DNA from: Platycnemis pennipes
Lineage: Eukaryota; Arthropoda; Insecta; Odonata; Platycnemididae
Length of the DNA: 64,000 nucleotides
NCBI GenBank assembly: GCA_933228895.1
Contig: OW121852.1
Span: forward strand, 127,033,544-127,097,543
Direction of reading: 5' to 3'
Notes under the pieces: model-generated
What the model was told of the DNA's origin: nothing
Seen by the model: only the letters and a program-made list of their open reading frames with translations
Databases searched by the model: none
Shown here: one piece after another, positions 43,868-56,164 of the stretch
Layout: each line of letters starts with the position of its first letter
Position numbering within the stretch: the first letter of the stretch is position 1
Program-made: the position numbers and the translations under genes

Positions 43868-44692
43868 ATGGCAGAAAGGTTTTTTTCAAGAATTCCAGTT
43901 AAGGTAATCCATGGCTAGGTTTGATTCCATTTCCCATGTTTAAGTAAATACCACCGTCCAAATGTGATTTGCGTTGCTGAAGAATCCTGCGAACGGTGCC
44001 GAAGAATTTCGTTCGTACATTGCAGTAGAAAGGTTTCAATTAGCAGCTACTAATCTTTGTTTGCTATTCGAAGTAGATGCGAAATACTCGATACTTTCCA
44101 TTTATCCAGGAAACATCCAGAATGGTGTTTGGCAGGGGTTGCCGGCGGTATTATTGAAGAATTTCTTTCGCCTGATCGCTAACCACGGTTGAGGATAATG
44201 GTATTCCTATTTGAACGTCAATGGACATGTTGATCTGAAACTTTTGGTTGCATAATTATTTCAAAAATTGCAATAATTCTTCCGCAGCAATCGGAAATCA
44301 GGCCTCGGATGTCATTCAATTTTATGAGCTGGTGACCCCGAAAGAAAATATCTGAACAATTGCATAATGGTATAATTGTTGTTTGAAAACAATTTCTTTG
44401 CTTAAATATTTCAACGAAGGATATAGGTATTACAGGGAGATGATAATAACGTCTATTACATGTTGAGTCACTTTTCCCGCCGAAACAATTAGTGAACGGA
44501 AGTAATAGCAGATGGCGTCCTTAATTTTTTTGATAAACATTTTCGAAAACTAACCTTGCTGAAATTATTGGGAAATATTAATATCCGAAATGTATATTCA
44601 GCAAAATATTTAACAAGAGAATATTTAAATCCGCGATAATTATGAAGCGTTTTCCTAATTATTGATCACGACAACTTCTCATTGCACTTCGG
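43868..44692. other. Intergenic DNA
   Basis: Contains a short ATG frame (43868-43903) followed by GTAATC, and a 72-codon frame (43974-44192). Neither has a recognisable motif or a matching splice partner. Confidence 0.3.
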
Positions 44693-44796
44693 TGATTGGT
44701 CCGTTTCCGTTGACGTCATAACAGACCGAGACATTCACACATGTGATCAGACATTCATTCTTCAGTATTCGTCAGGACGCGGAGACGGGAGGCTGG
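44693..44796 (+). promoter_or_regulatory. Promoter candidate: CCAAT, CRE and initiator, with donor
   Basis: Inverted CCAAT (ATTGG) at 44693-44697, a perfect TGACGTCA at 44711-44718, and TTCAGTAT (initiator) with +1 at about 44764. A G-rich segment follows, then GCTGG and GTAAGTT at 44797. CCAAT and CRE sit ~70 and ~50 bp upstream of the initiator, a normal spacing. It would drive a 33-nt first exon followed by the exon at 45089. The reading frame of that exon stays open back to 44747 but without an ATG. Confidence 0.45.
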
Positions 44797-45088
44797 GTAA
44801 GTTATCAGTCCCAATTTGAGAACGTTGTACTCTAAGTCAGATTGGATTATTAGCTTTCATTGAGTTTGCAGTGACTTTTAAAGACATATTCGTCACTTAT
44901 TTTTCTCGATGTACGACTAATAGATATTTATTCCGAGAGATTGACCATATTCTGCACGACTTTGGTTTACTTAGAAGTTAACCACTGGATTTATCAAATG
45001 TTATTTTTTCTGTTTTTTGATGGAGATATGCAGCAAAAGTACAGTAATTACGGCGGTTCCATCACCTAATGGTATGCATTTATTACAG

Positions 45089-45207
45089 GAAGAAGTTTTT
45101 TGAGTTACGTGTTACGAAAGGGAGGATCTTCGTCAGCGATGGCGTCTGTCTTGGCGAGGGAAAACTGAGAAATCGAGAACTGGCTGCAAGGAACGCTCTA
45201 CAGGATG
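45089..45207 (+). CDS. Candidate internal exon, dsRNA-binding-domain-like
   Basis: 119 nt between TTTATTACAG and GTAAGT, entering in phase 2 and leaving in phase 1. The only fully open frame reads FELRVTKGRIFVSDGVCLGE, GKLRNRELAARNALQDG. The order of alternating hydrophobics, then G-x-G-x-G/K with a basic turn, then a helix with AARNAL fits the second half of a dsRBD (beta2-beta3-alpha2). The first half should lie in an upstream exon I did not find; the next exon is also not found. A LINE begins 740 bp downstream. Family name left open. Confidence 0.45.
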
Positions 45208-45944
45208 GTAAGTCTGCTTCAATTCTAATGTTCTTCCTGCACGGGTGTTCTCACATAAAGTTGTTCGTGTCTTCTTTTGCGATTCTGTTTCATCTGATCG
45301 ATGCCAAGTTGACCTCTGATACCGTCATTTTCGCGCCAAAAATCTCCAAGGAAAGTTTCTAGTCTTTATAATATTCTAGGATGATTCGTACATATTTTAG
45401 CTGTGTCCCAAACCTTGCCCATTTACGCTTTGTTCGTGATTGAACTCGGTTTTTCTTTGTCTCTGCTTGAAGATAGAATACTTCCTAGATGAAAATCTGA
45501 AACTGTTCATAAACTGAACTTCTCCAATGCATTCGCGCGTCTTCACTTTCTACCTTCTTCAAATTAATTTGATTTTTTAATACCTTAATTTCTTAACAGT
45601 TGATATAAATTGTATTAGTCTCGTGGTCCATCTTGTTGTCGAGCTCACTTTGATTTTCCAACACTGTGTGACGGATATTGCTGGAAATGCTTCACATTGA
45701 CCACGACTTCTAAAATAAAATATGTATCAAGTCACTTTACTCAGTTTTCATTTGAAAATAGCCAGGCTTCAGACGCCATTTGAAGATAGAAAGTGATGCA
45801 GCATTACCGATTTTTATCAATCTCTTTCGCTCGGGAGCAGCAGATACGGAGTGCCGTGTTCGCACTTGTTGGTACGGGATTATTAAAAGTATTTATGTTA
45901 AATAGGGAGAGTCCGCTATTAACAGCTTAGTCACTCGCTTCATC
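45208..45944. other. Putative intron / intergenic DNA
   Basis: Follows a consensus donor at 45208. AT-rich; no further exon recognised. Confidence 0.35.
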
Positions 45945-46745
45945 TAGATCTACATAATACCATGCAAGCCACCATAAAGGAGTATGGCAGGGAGTGAACT
46001 CTCACAAAACATGCACTACATATCATGCATAAAAAAGGATTAGTACTTGTATAGGTACTGTTCAAAACTACACTATTTCAAAAAGATGAAAATAGCAAAG
46101 CAAACATTCAAAAACATACTTTTAGTTGGGTTAGCTTCTAGTCCTTATACCAACATGCAGCTACCAATGTTATCCATTGCTACACTCGTACTGGATATAT
46201 TTACCGTTATTCATATCCCGAATAGTACGAGGAAAAAATGACATTTTGAATCTGTCAGTTCGGCAAACAATTTCTCTAATTTTGTGATCTTGGTCCAGTC
46301 TACCATGGTAAGTTGGGGTTCGCAAAATATTTTTAACATCATCACTGAAAATATGGTCATGGAATTTGTTTAAGAGATTAAGTCTTAATATCAACCTGCC
46401 TTCTGACAATGATTCCCAATTTAATTCATTTAAAAGACTGGTTACGCTAATAAGGTTATCATACCGTCCCTTCACAAATCTTGCCGATCTTCGCTGCACA
46501 CGTTCAAGTTCGTTATTTAGACCGATTTCGTAGGGATCCCATACACTGGCAGCATATTCCAAATGACGTCTTACAAGGGAAAAGTAGCTGATTTCTCGTG
46601 TATGATCGTCACATTAACCCAGTACTCTTTTGACGAATCCCAGTTTACGATTCACTTGACACATTATTTCACGTATGTGTTTACCCCAGGAAAGATCATG
46701 TGCCAGTCTTATTCCAAGATATTTAATTGATTGCAAGATAATTAA
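45945..46745 (-). pseudogene. CR1-like LINE (family A), long 3' part
   Basis: Tail CATCTAGATCTACATAATAC near 45945. An open minus-strand frame 46562-46170 reads YAASVWDPYEIGLNNELERV, RRSARFVKGRYDNLISVTSL, NELNWESLSEGRL and CRTDRFKMSFFPRTIRDMNN. Further 5' it is broken but still alignable to about 46745 (ITWG/LSWG region). This is the cleanest family-A C-terminus in the window. Confidence 0.9.
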
Positions 46746-48189
46746 CGCTTGGTTTTAAGTGAGTTTTTTTTAATTCCATCCACATTCTAGGGTTCGAAAT
46801 GTCTTGCATTTTTTTATTTCAGAGTATTTTTGATCTGAGGGTACATTTTAATTATTGCTTTTAAGGATAATTTCCCCACATTTATTCATATTGATGATTA
46901 GTTTGTCTTTCACGCCCTCTCACGTGAATGGAAGAAGACACTTAATGTCTTCAGTTGTTGATCAAGAACAAGTACAATTGGGAATATGCATGGAATTTGT
47001 TTCTCCTGTGTAGTTGATGTGAAATGATCTCACCAATTCAAATATATAGCCTGCATGTTTCATAAGCCAAACGCAAAGATTATTATACGCTATTTAAAGT
47101 GTACCCGAACATTTACGAAAGCCAAGCCGAACATTGACCTGAAGCGCCTTCAGACGTTACTCAAAGGTATTAGATGCATTTTGCTGCGGAAACGGACGTT
47201 TATTCTAGAAGAAAAATAAGTAAATATATTGTTTCGGTGTTTTTAGTCGTTTCTTAATCGTAACGATGGTTTTAAGGGGATTTGAAAAGCACGATCGGAA
47301 CAATTTGCTCTTGGTTGACTTTCTTTATGGATGTTGATCTTTCTCAAAAATAAACAGCGATTGCTTTGCAGAGATACATGTAGTGAAAACAATTAAGGCA
47401 ATATACAGGTATTGTACAATTTAAAAACGATTTTCTCGTTAGATCCATGGTAATACATTCGATTTTTGCATTAAGTGAACGAGATAAATGTATACGTTTT
47501 CGCCAAGTATTCATTAAATAACTTACAACTTATACCTCAACTTACAAGAGATAAACAACGCCCTTAGTGATACCGTGCCGTGTCGTCATGCGATGATGTC
47601 GTGTTTTTAAGCTGCTGGAAATAATTTTTAAAACATTAATATCTTTGTAACATAGCTCCAGCAAAAATTTCGCCAAGCATTTAGGCCAATAAAATTCTCA
47701 TTCCAAGTGTTTAAAAAAAAAGTGCAAGTTCCCAATTCACTTGACTTTCTACCTACTGCGTTCATGTTCAGAATATTTTGATGAATTACTATTCATTGAT
47801 GTGGTTATTCGTCGATTTGCATTGAGGAGGAGTGCATTGCAGGAGTGGTAATATTTACTTAGGACTGTATTCATTTCTAAATCAGAATTTTAGTATTCTT
47901 TTGGTCGTAAATACTTCATGTAGCTGAGTAAGTATAGATTGAATTTCGTACCCCATTATCAAAATGGAAATAACTGTGTCATTTGTGGTAATTACAATGA
48001 TGATTTATACATTATCGGCATTTGCTTGGATTTTCAACTCTGTTTTAGCATTGTTTTCACTCGAGAACGTAAGGTATTTGGCAGTATGATTGGACGATTA
48101 GGTTGATTAAGTATCTTGTGTCCTTGGCATAAAATAGTTCATCTACGGGGTATTAGGAAAAAAGCAAAGCGAGCATGCAATATCATGCT
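46746..48189. other. Gene-free AT-rich DNA
   Basis: No supported gene, RNA or mobile-element end. Confidence 0.5.
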
Positions 48190-48740
48190 AATTTATTTAG
48201 GAGATTAAGACTATATTTCAACCTGCGACCTGACAATGATCCCCATTTTAATTCATTTAATAGACTGCTTATGCTAATTTAGGTAGTAATCATGCGTTTA
48301 CAAATCTTGCCGATCTTCGCTGTTCACACGTTGAAGTTCATAATTTAACCCTAAATTGTAAGGATCCCATATGCTAACAGCGTATTCCAAATGCGGTCTA
48401 GCATGGGAAAAGTAGCTGATTTCTCGTACATGATCGTCACATTCCCCAGTACTGTTTTGATGAATTCCAGTTTACGATTAGCTTGACCCATTACTTCAAG
48501 TATGTGTTTACCCCATGAAAGATCATATGTCAGTCCTATTCCAAGATATTTAATTTCGATTGTTAATTCATTATTACTTATTTTCTAAATGCTGGAAGGA
48601 GAACTATTCTTTTTCCAAAGATTCATGTCTACACAGTTAAAGAAATTTAGTTTGAACTGGGATGTATCACACCATTTTTCAATCACTTGTGTAACGTCAT
48701 TTAAATATTCCATATCGTTTGGGCATATATTTACCTGTAC
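48190..48740 (-). pseudogene. CR1-like LINE (family A) fragment without 3' tail
   Basis: Minus-strand matches to the C-terminal RT region: the SARFVN-like, SVWDPY-like and GKHILEVMGQANRKLEFI-like stretches, then a WFKNW/DVTQVIEKWC-like reading near 48660-48700. It has an extra base in the ACACGTTGAAG region and many substitutions. The 3' end is missing. Confidence 0.75.
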
Positions 48741-49073
48741 AATATTCTGCAAAAATAATTTTTTAGTGCTTCATAGTTTTATAGTTTTCCGGTATGATAC
48801 GAATTCATTGTTTTAAAACTTAGTTTCATGTGATAGGTGAGATTGTAGAACCAATACACGTTTATCCAATGTAATTGATAGATTTCATTTGCTGTCTGTG
48901 CTACTCATTTACATAATTTTGTCCGCGTCATGGACTTTCTAATGTGAATATACATTTGATTATAATTAAAGAACACATTATTTTTTAATTGTATTTGGTA
49001 GAGAATATAGGTATATTTATTTCAGATATTACAGGAAATTTTTTCACGACCACACTGCACGCGGAATAAGCCA
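48741..49073. other. AT-rich DNA
   Basis: Nothing recognisable. Confidence 0.5.
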
Positions 49074-49500
49074 TATATCTAACTCTACGTAACACCGTGT
49101 GAGCCACAACGAGGGTGTGTGGCAGGGTGTGAAGATCACCATACATGCACTATTGACATGCAAATAGGATATTTAATGGATACATACTAGATAATAGGGT
49201 CACATGCAACTAGATGGTTAATATCTACGAAATAAGAAAGGGATTATTGGTTGTTATTACATGCATCATGCACTAACAACTACTCTGATTATATTTCACG
49301 TACCTATCCCTTTGCTACGCTGCCTATTGTTCTCTCTTATGGTACGCGGGAAAATGGACATTTTAAATCTATCGGTACGACGGTATCTCTCTAACCTTGT
49401 TAATCTGATCAAACGTAGCATAATATGCAGGGGTTTTTAATTTATATCTAACATCATCTGTGAAGAAATCGGTTTCGAATTTATTTAAAAGGTTTAACCT
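49074..49500 (-). repeat. CR1-like LINE (family B) 3' end
   Basis: CTCTACGTAACACCGTGTGA, GGGTGTGTGGCAGGGTGTGA, then 3' UTR and the last codons (minus: FKMSIFPRTIRE-like). It is broken after ATCATCTGTGAAGAAATC. More diverged than the 36000 copy. Confidence 0.75.
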
Positions 49501-49829
49501 ATTTGTCGCACTTCCTCATTCTTTCGTTTTTAAATTTTGTGCTGATTATTGATTGTAAAGATCAGTTTGATAGCCTGGTGATTCAAGGGAAGATTAAGGG
49601 ATATTTAGCTGGTCCGTTTGTATTGCAATAATTTTCAGCTGTTGTTGAATCACCGGTGAGCATTGCCAGGCCATGTAGTCCAATAACAGAATCTTAAAGC
49701 GTGCTTTGAACACAATAACAAAGAAATTTAATTGATTTCCAACCTACTGCGTGTTAGTTCTGATTCTTTTGGTCCTTTGTTATACAATGGTTATTGTAGG
49801 AAGTATAACACATTCATTATTTTAATACA
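49501..49829. other. AT-rich DNA
   Basis: Nothing recognisable. Confidence 0.5.
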
Positions 49830-50750
49830 TTTCCTCATCATCATCGTTGGCCGATAATCCTAGGATTGGTATGACGCAGCCCTCCACTTGATGCTTTCAT
49901 CTGTCAACCTCTTCATATTAACGTAATTCCTCTCTTGTACATGCTTCACAGGTTGTTCCACATATATCTCATTGGAGGCCTACCTTTTAGACAATGTTCC
50001 CATTTACTTTTCTCTCGATGATTATCTTGATCAGGCCATCGTGTCTTAGGATATGGCCGATTCAGTTGCCCTGTCTTCATTTTGGATTTTTCAGCAGACA
50101 TCTCTTCCATCCCACTCTTCTTAGGACTTCTCCATTTGTCACGCGGTCGATCCATTTTATCTTCATCATTCTTCGATAGCAACACATTTCGAATGCTTCC
50201 ACCCTTTTCTTCTCCGCTGCTGTCATCGTCCATGACTCACTTCCGTAAAGAAACAGGTTCCAGACGTAAGTTCTGTTGAATTATTTCCTTACTTTTACAT
50301 ATGAATTTTCAACTTTAAACAGATTTTTATTTTGGCAGAATGCCCTCTTCGCCTGGGCTATTCTACTTACTATGTATTTCTTTCTTGCGTCGCCCATCGT
50401 TCGTTATTGGCCTCCCAGATGACAGAACTCTTTCACCTCTTCAAGTTTTTGTTTTCCTAGTTTCACATTTGTATTGCCCTCTTGTCTCTTGTTGCAAGCC
50501 AATATCGTAGTTAACTCAGCATGCTAATTTTTTCTCCGTGGATATTCACTCCAGAAGACTGCTCTTTGATTTCATTGATGGCTCTCTCGTTGTAAGTATT
50601 AAAAATTATGGGAGACAGTTCACAGCCTTGTCTCACTCCTTTCCTTATTCTTGCTTTTTCACAGCTGTGTCCATATTTTATCACAGCCACTTGCTTTTTA
50701 TACGAAATGTGGATAATTTTTCGGTCATTGTAAGACACTCCTATTCATTT
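49830..50750 (-). pseudogene. RTE-like LINE, 3' half
   Basis: On the minus strand: KKQVAVIKYGHSCEKARIRK, GVRQGCELSPIIFN (intact RT motif B region), NGVNIHGEKISML ending in a stop where FADD should begin, a deletion of the palm and thumb start, then YVWNLFLYGSESWTMTAAEK-like and FRMCCYRRMM-like regions. The end contains RDKWRSPKKS, KTRWPDQDN and the 3' terminus with TCATCATCATCGTTGGCCG. Same family as 32925-34275 and the fragments at 510 and 52410. Confidence 0.8.
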
Positions 50751-51501
50751 CACTTATGCATTTAAAATATTATTTTATTTATTTTATCTATACATCGTGC
50801 ATGATAAATATTTTGTCATAATGACAACACTAATCAAAATATTTTTAGCTGATTGGCACTGCTTCTTTAGCCAGACAATCAGCATCCGTCAAGTTCAGTC
50901 TTGACATTTTGTTCGTACACGGAATGATGATGGAATTTACACGGTAATGATGCGGTTACCTTTCATAAAATAAGGTATTACAATGATTGCTCATGTAATA
51001 CCTTAAAAAAGGTATTGTTATTTTTATTATACATGAACTTGACGCGGTAAAAATTTAAGTACTTAAGTTGGAATTCATAATGCATGTCACATGATGAACG
51101 CAAGTAGCTGAATATAGATATCGTCTTTTTGATATTATTTAAATTTGCGTTTTTGCCGTGACCTTTCGTTATTTGGAAACTTCAAGACATGTTCAGTTGA
51201 GAATGCAGGCTCAATTTTAGTGTATCTAATCTTAATTCACATATATTTATCTCCTGTGCAATCAAGTTTGCTTCATCATTTTTTTCATTTTCATCATCAG
51301 TTTTTTCGTTCATTATTTTGCTATACATTTACTTCGGCGTCCATAAATGAGACTCACATTGAATCTTAGTATCTACAGCACTAAACAGTGTTATTCAAAG
51401 TATAACGTGTGTTTCGTATTGTTTGGTTGAGTGGTTTCATTGCCTGTGTTGGAATGGGTGTGGTGTTGTTGAGAAAGTTCAATGAGTGAAGGAGACGTCA
51501 T
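50751..51501. other. AT-rich DNA
   Basis: No supported gene. Short plus-strand frames are unrecognised. Confidence 0.5.
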
Positions 51502-52400
51502 ATCTACATAATACCCTGCAAGCCACCATAAAGGTATGTGGCAGGGGGTGAACTCTCACCAAACGTGCACTGCATATCGTGCATACAATTTGTAATTAAA
51601 CATTTAAATAGCGATGCATACATGCAAAAGCATGCTGTTAGTTGGGTTAGCTTTAAGTCCTTATACCAACATGCAGCTACCAATGTTATCCATTGCTACA
51701 CTCGTACTGGATATATTTACCGTTATTCATATCCCTAATAGTACGAGAAAAAAAGGACATTTTGAATCTGTCAGTTCGGCAAACAATTTCTCTAATTTTG
51801 TGATTATCGTCCAGTCTACCATAGTAAGTTGGGGTCCGCAAAATATTTTTAACACCATCACTGAAAATATGGTCTTGGAATTTGTTTAAGAGATTAAGTC
51901 TTAATTTCAACCTACCTTCTGACAATGATTCCCAATTTAATTCATTTAATAGACTCGTTACGCTAATAAGGTTATCATACCGTCCCTTCACAAATCTTGC
52001 CGATCTTCGCTGCACAGTTCAAGTTCGTTATTTAGACCGATTTCGTAGGGATCGCATACACTGGCAGCATATTCCAAATAACGTCTTACAAGGGAAAAGT
52101 AGCTGATTTCTCGTATATGGTCGTCACATTTACCCAGTGCTCTTTTGACGAATGCCAGTTTACGATTCGCTTGACTCATTATTTCACGTATCTGTTTACC
52201 CCAGGAAAGATCATGTGTCAGTCTTATTCCAAGATATTTAATGGATTCCATGTTTGTTAATTCATTATTATTTATTGTGTAAGTGCTACGAGGAGAGCTA
52301 TTCTTTTTCCAAAAATTCATTACAAGACATTTTTTAAAGTTTAATTCTAACTGCCATATCGCGTATCATTTGACAGAAATCGACTGTCTGTTCGCCATTT
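51502..52400 (-). pseudogene. CR1-like LINE (family A), copy spanning into duplication copy 2
   Basis: Tail CTACATAATACCCTGCAAGC at about 51503, 3' UTR, then the frame 52015-51686 (RRSARFVKGRYDNLISVTSL to TIRDMNNGKYIQ). After the shared one-base deletion near 52013 a second frame follows, 52320-51988 (MESIKYLGIRLTHDLSWGKQ, REISYFSLVRRYLEYAASV). It continues 5' as WQLELNF to ~52370. It shows what the truncated element at 1-480 looks like beyond the window edge. Confidence 0.9.
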
Positions 52401-52409
52401 GTGTTCATT

Positions 52410-52620
52410 ATCGGTCAACAATTCTAGTACTTGTTTGACGCTGCCCTCTACTCGATTCTTCTATCGGCCAACCTCTTCATAATGACGTAATTCTTCTCTT
52501 TTACATCGATCGTCACATGTTCCATGTACCTCATACGAATCCTGCTTTTTCCATTCTTCCCGTTTACTTTTCCCTCGACTATTATCTTCATCAGGCCATC
52601 GTGTCTTAAGATATCCTGAC
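52410..52620 (-). pseudogene. RTE-like LINE 3' fragment (copy 2)
   Basis: Duplicate of 510-725. Here KTRWPDEDNSRGKSKREEWK is in frame with the upstream ORF to 52901. Copy 1 has ATCAACATC for ATCTTCATC, a codon-level change. Confidence 0.6.
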
Positions 52621-53647
52621 GGTTTCAAACACAGCCCCCAGACGGGTTGTGGGATATAGACCACCGCTGTATACAACTGCTGTAAACAATGTAGTAAGAA
52701 TGTACATACTGGAGGACGTATGTCAGCCGATTTGAGAAGAGGGCGGCCATCCTGGATGGTTCGGGCATAAGTGCCTGCTACTAGCGATTCCCGTACCCAT
52801 GTATTTTTGCACCCAGTATAATTTAGACAATTAAGAAGATAAGCAAATGCATTATAGACGTCAAAGAAACCGAAGAAAGTCAGCAAACAAATGCCAAACA
52901 TTTATTTTAAATCTGAATTCCAACCTGATTTACTTAGAAAGCTATTTTCGGGATAAATATCCTAAAGGAAATCAATAGACAACGCTGAGATGTAACTTGT
53001 GTCCCATTCCAATGTTATTTATGTTTACATAGACACAATTTCAATAATGGGCGTAGACAGAACACAATATTTTGTACGGAGTAGGTGGCTGATCTGTTGC
53101 ATGGCTGCAGTGCAGTTGCATGTAGATCTTGTTAGTGTGTCTTATTTGCGTGTAAATTCTGTGTTTGGTGATATTACCCCTGCCATACACCCTCGCTATG
53201 GCTAGTAGGCTATTAAATACATGTACATGTATATTGTGGGTGTACTGTAGGTATCATAAATAATGTTACTTTTAAAGTATAATGTTTTCCTCTGTTTTAA
53301 TACTTTTGTAATCCACATAATTCGCGTAGAGCTTGAAAATTTAAAAGCAATCCACCAATAATTCACCTAAGTAAAACCTAATTAGTACATTACAATACCT
53401 ACAAATTTGTGCAGATGGTAACTGAAGCCAAGGAAGCGAGGCTAATTCTCAACGACAACATAGGTTTTTGAGCATTTATAAGGTTATTTAGGAAGTTTAA
53501 GAAGATTTTGGGTATACGACACAGTCTCGGGCAAAACTTTGTGCAAGTTATTCATAGCAGTGTTGATACCTTTTCTCCTACCAAGATTTTAGGCTTCCGC
53601 GACAGACTTCGTGATGCCGGTTTATTCGGTCGGTCGGGACTCACACC

Positions 53648-53935
53648 ATCTACATCTGCACGATACCCTGCAAGCCACCGCGAGGGTGTGTGGCAGGGGG
53701 TGAAGATCACCAAGCATGCACTACCGACATGCAAAAAAGCAATTATAGGGTCTCATGCAACTACATTGTTAGTACAAAATGTATTTAAGGGATTAATACA
53801 TGCATCAAAGCAATTATAGGGTCTCATGCAACTACATTGTTAGTACAAAATGTATTTAAGGGATTAATACATGCATCATGCACTACAGCCTACTCTAAAA
53901 TATTTCTCCTACCTATCCCCTTGGTACAGATTCAC
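53648..53935 (-). repeat. CR1-like LINE (family B) 3' end with 71-bp tandem duplication
   Basis: Matches 1765-1985 but contains two tandem 71-bp units, 53736-53806 and 53807-53877, each starting AAAGCAATTATAGGGTCTCA and ending ATGCATC. Copy 1 has one unit, so the event postdates the large duplication (or marks one haplotype). Confidence 0.9.
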
Positions 53936-54860
53936 GCTCTTGAAGAGATACGAGAATTTAGTGCCTATATTACTACTATTTTCACATAGGTTCTCCTTTC
54001 GGCGATATTCCACGTTTATCGGTGACTCGAGTCCATTCCGGAGAAAGGCCAATTTTTAGTGACGTTTGGCACATGATTCTCCCATATAAATAACCTGTGT
54101 CTGCTTGCATTAATTTCTTGTTGGCCTGTGAAGGAAACGTTTACATCAGTATTTTTCCCCTCGGTAGCAGTAAATACCCGTGCATAGCAAGAGGGTAATA
54201 AATTAATTTACTCCACGATTGATAGGTCCGCCTTTTTTTTATAAAATTGGCCATCGGGGTTTTGCAGTGAGTTTCACGACTTCCATCCGCATTGTCGGAT
54301 TCGTAAAAGTTTTTATCCTAGTATAAATTTGCATTTTTTGTATCTCGTAGAGATCTTTGAAGTATCTCAGCTCCAGACGTTTCCGTGCAGTTGGAGGCAT
54401 ACTATCTATCGCTCGTAAATGCTTCTGTTAAGTAATTTAAATCGTGTCCTCTGGATTTCGTTAAATTAATCCACTCAGGGGTTTTGAAAGAATTGGAATG
54501 TTATCGCCTTGTTTGCTGTATTTTACCACTCCTTCACTCAATGATGCCCAACAAGTTAGAAGAATTTTTAACAGCTTAAATGAAACAGCTAAATTGAGAC
54601 AGGAATTTATAGGACGTAGTGTGCAATAAAAAATTTAGTTCGATTTCCGCTATGCTTTCGAAATTTTTTTCTCTCTGGTTAGAATTTGATAATTAACATT
54701 CAAGTGCAAATGAACTGGAAGTAATGTCACTCCTTATTATTACAAAAACTTTATTTTGAATGATTGTAGATTTCTCTTGTTCCAGTACCATCAAATTGTA
54801 AATTAAACTCAGCCTAGCATTTTTATATGTTCGCCTTTAATGTATTCTCCATTCTCATCT
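53936..54860. other. AT-rich DNA (copy 2)
   Basis: Counterpart of 1986-2891. No gene. Bases 54030-54260 are unusually different from copy 1. Confidence 0.5.
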
Positions 54861-55186
54861 ATCTACATCTACATAATACCCTGCAAGCCACCATAAAGGT
54901 GTGTGGCAGGGGGTGAACTCTCACCAAACATGCACTACATATCATGCATAAAAAAGGGATTAGTACTTGTATAGGTACTGTTCAAAACTACGCTATTTAA
55001 AAAAAGATAAAAATAGCATAACATACATGCAAAAACATGCCGTTAGTTGGGTTAGCTATAAGTCCTTATACCAACATGCAGCTACCAATGTTATCCATTG
55101 CTACACTCGTACTGGATATATTTACCGTTATTCATATCCCTAATAGTACGAGGAAAAAAGGACATTTTGAATCTGTCAGTTCGGCA
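54861..55186 (-). repeat. CR1-like LINE (family A) 3' end (copy 2)
   Basis: Duplicate of 2892-3217, nearly identical. Confidence 0.85.
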
Positions 55187-55561
55187 ACATTGCATTATTT
55201 AGAGAGATTAGTGAATTTTAAGAGCGTCTAGATGTTTATGAGTTCATTATTTCTGCAGATATGTGTTCTCTTTAGGAAGAAGGGGCACGGGAAAGAAAAG
55301 AATTCGTCGGAATTCAAAACCGTTTAAAAGAACCGGAACAGACTCAGAAGATTGCTAAATAATATTTAACTTGGCAGCTATAGTAATTAACAATATTGTA
55401 ACGTAAACTCAGTATGCTTAGACAGATGTTCGTGAATAACGTCTTATCCACTCTATTTACAACGGATATAATATATGAAACAATATTTGTATTTCCTTCG
55501 CTCACTTTTGCATTGTTTTGACGGCACGTTAACTTAATTAGAATTTTTTCTATCGTTGCAG

Positions 55562-55715
55562 GAATTGTAGCAGAGCTACGTTTCCAAGTGGCTTCCCGGA
55601 AGGTGACCTGGTTAGGGTGAGGAATCTTCACTGGTGCCCGAAACAGATGAAGAGGGAGCAGTTACAAGAGGAGGAAAAACATTGGTTTGCTCTTGGCTTT
55701 GTACTCCTCATGTAA
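55562..55715 (+). CDS. Possible terminal exon (copy 2)
   Basis: Counterpart of 3593-3746, frame intact, second codon Cys instead of Tyr. Same doubts apply. Confidence 0.25.
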
Positions 55716-55779
55716 AACTGACTTTATTTCAGGTTCAGGGACCATTAAGGTAATAAAAGTGTGTATGAATATGGGTAAG

Positions 55780-55970
55780 ATATGTATTCATGAATACATA
55801 TTGTGTTTTTTGTATTTCTCATAGGAGCGGTTAGCTCCTAAAATGTGAGGTAATTTGGTATATCAAGCTTGATTAATGGTGTAACTATTGTACTTAATCT
55901 GGTAACATGGAGGACCGGTCCTCCAACTATAGGGTATGTGGCCACATGCCCATTCTAGTGAGTCGACTCT
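55780..55970. other. Palindrome cluster (copy 2)
   Basis: All six palindromes of 3811-4000 are present unchanged, including the 22-bp one around TTCATGAA and GGAGGACCGGTCCTCC. Confidence 0.75.
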
Positions 55971-56164
55971 AGGCAGGAATATAATTGCTTACTGTGGTCT
56001 ATATGTCATGTGATATCCTGTGTGTTTTGTAATTTGGTTTTTATTGTGTAATACCCGCCTGTGCCTATTTTTACATGTTGTGATGCATGTCTTTAATGAA
56101 TACTTTTATTTTTATGCTGTCTTTCTATGATTCTTTCACAGTTAAGCTGACGGTATCTCCTTAG

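Noticed and set aside
43868..43903. Short ATG exon ending in GTAATC upstream of the dsRBD-like exon
   Set aside because: Its phase does not fit the 45089 acceptor (joining gives an immediate stop) and the donor is weak.
43974..44192. 72-codon plus-strand ORF
   Set aside because: No recognisable domain, no splice partner, length within chance.
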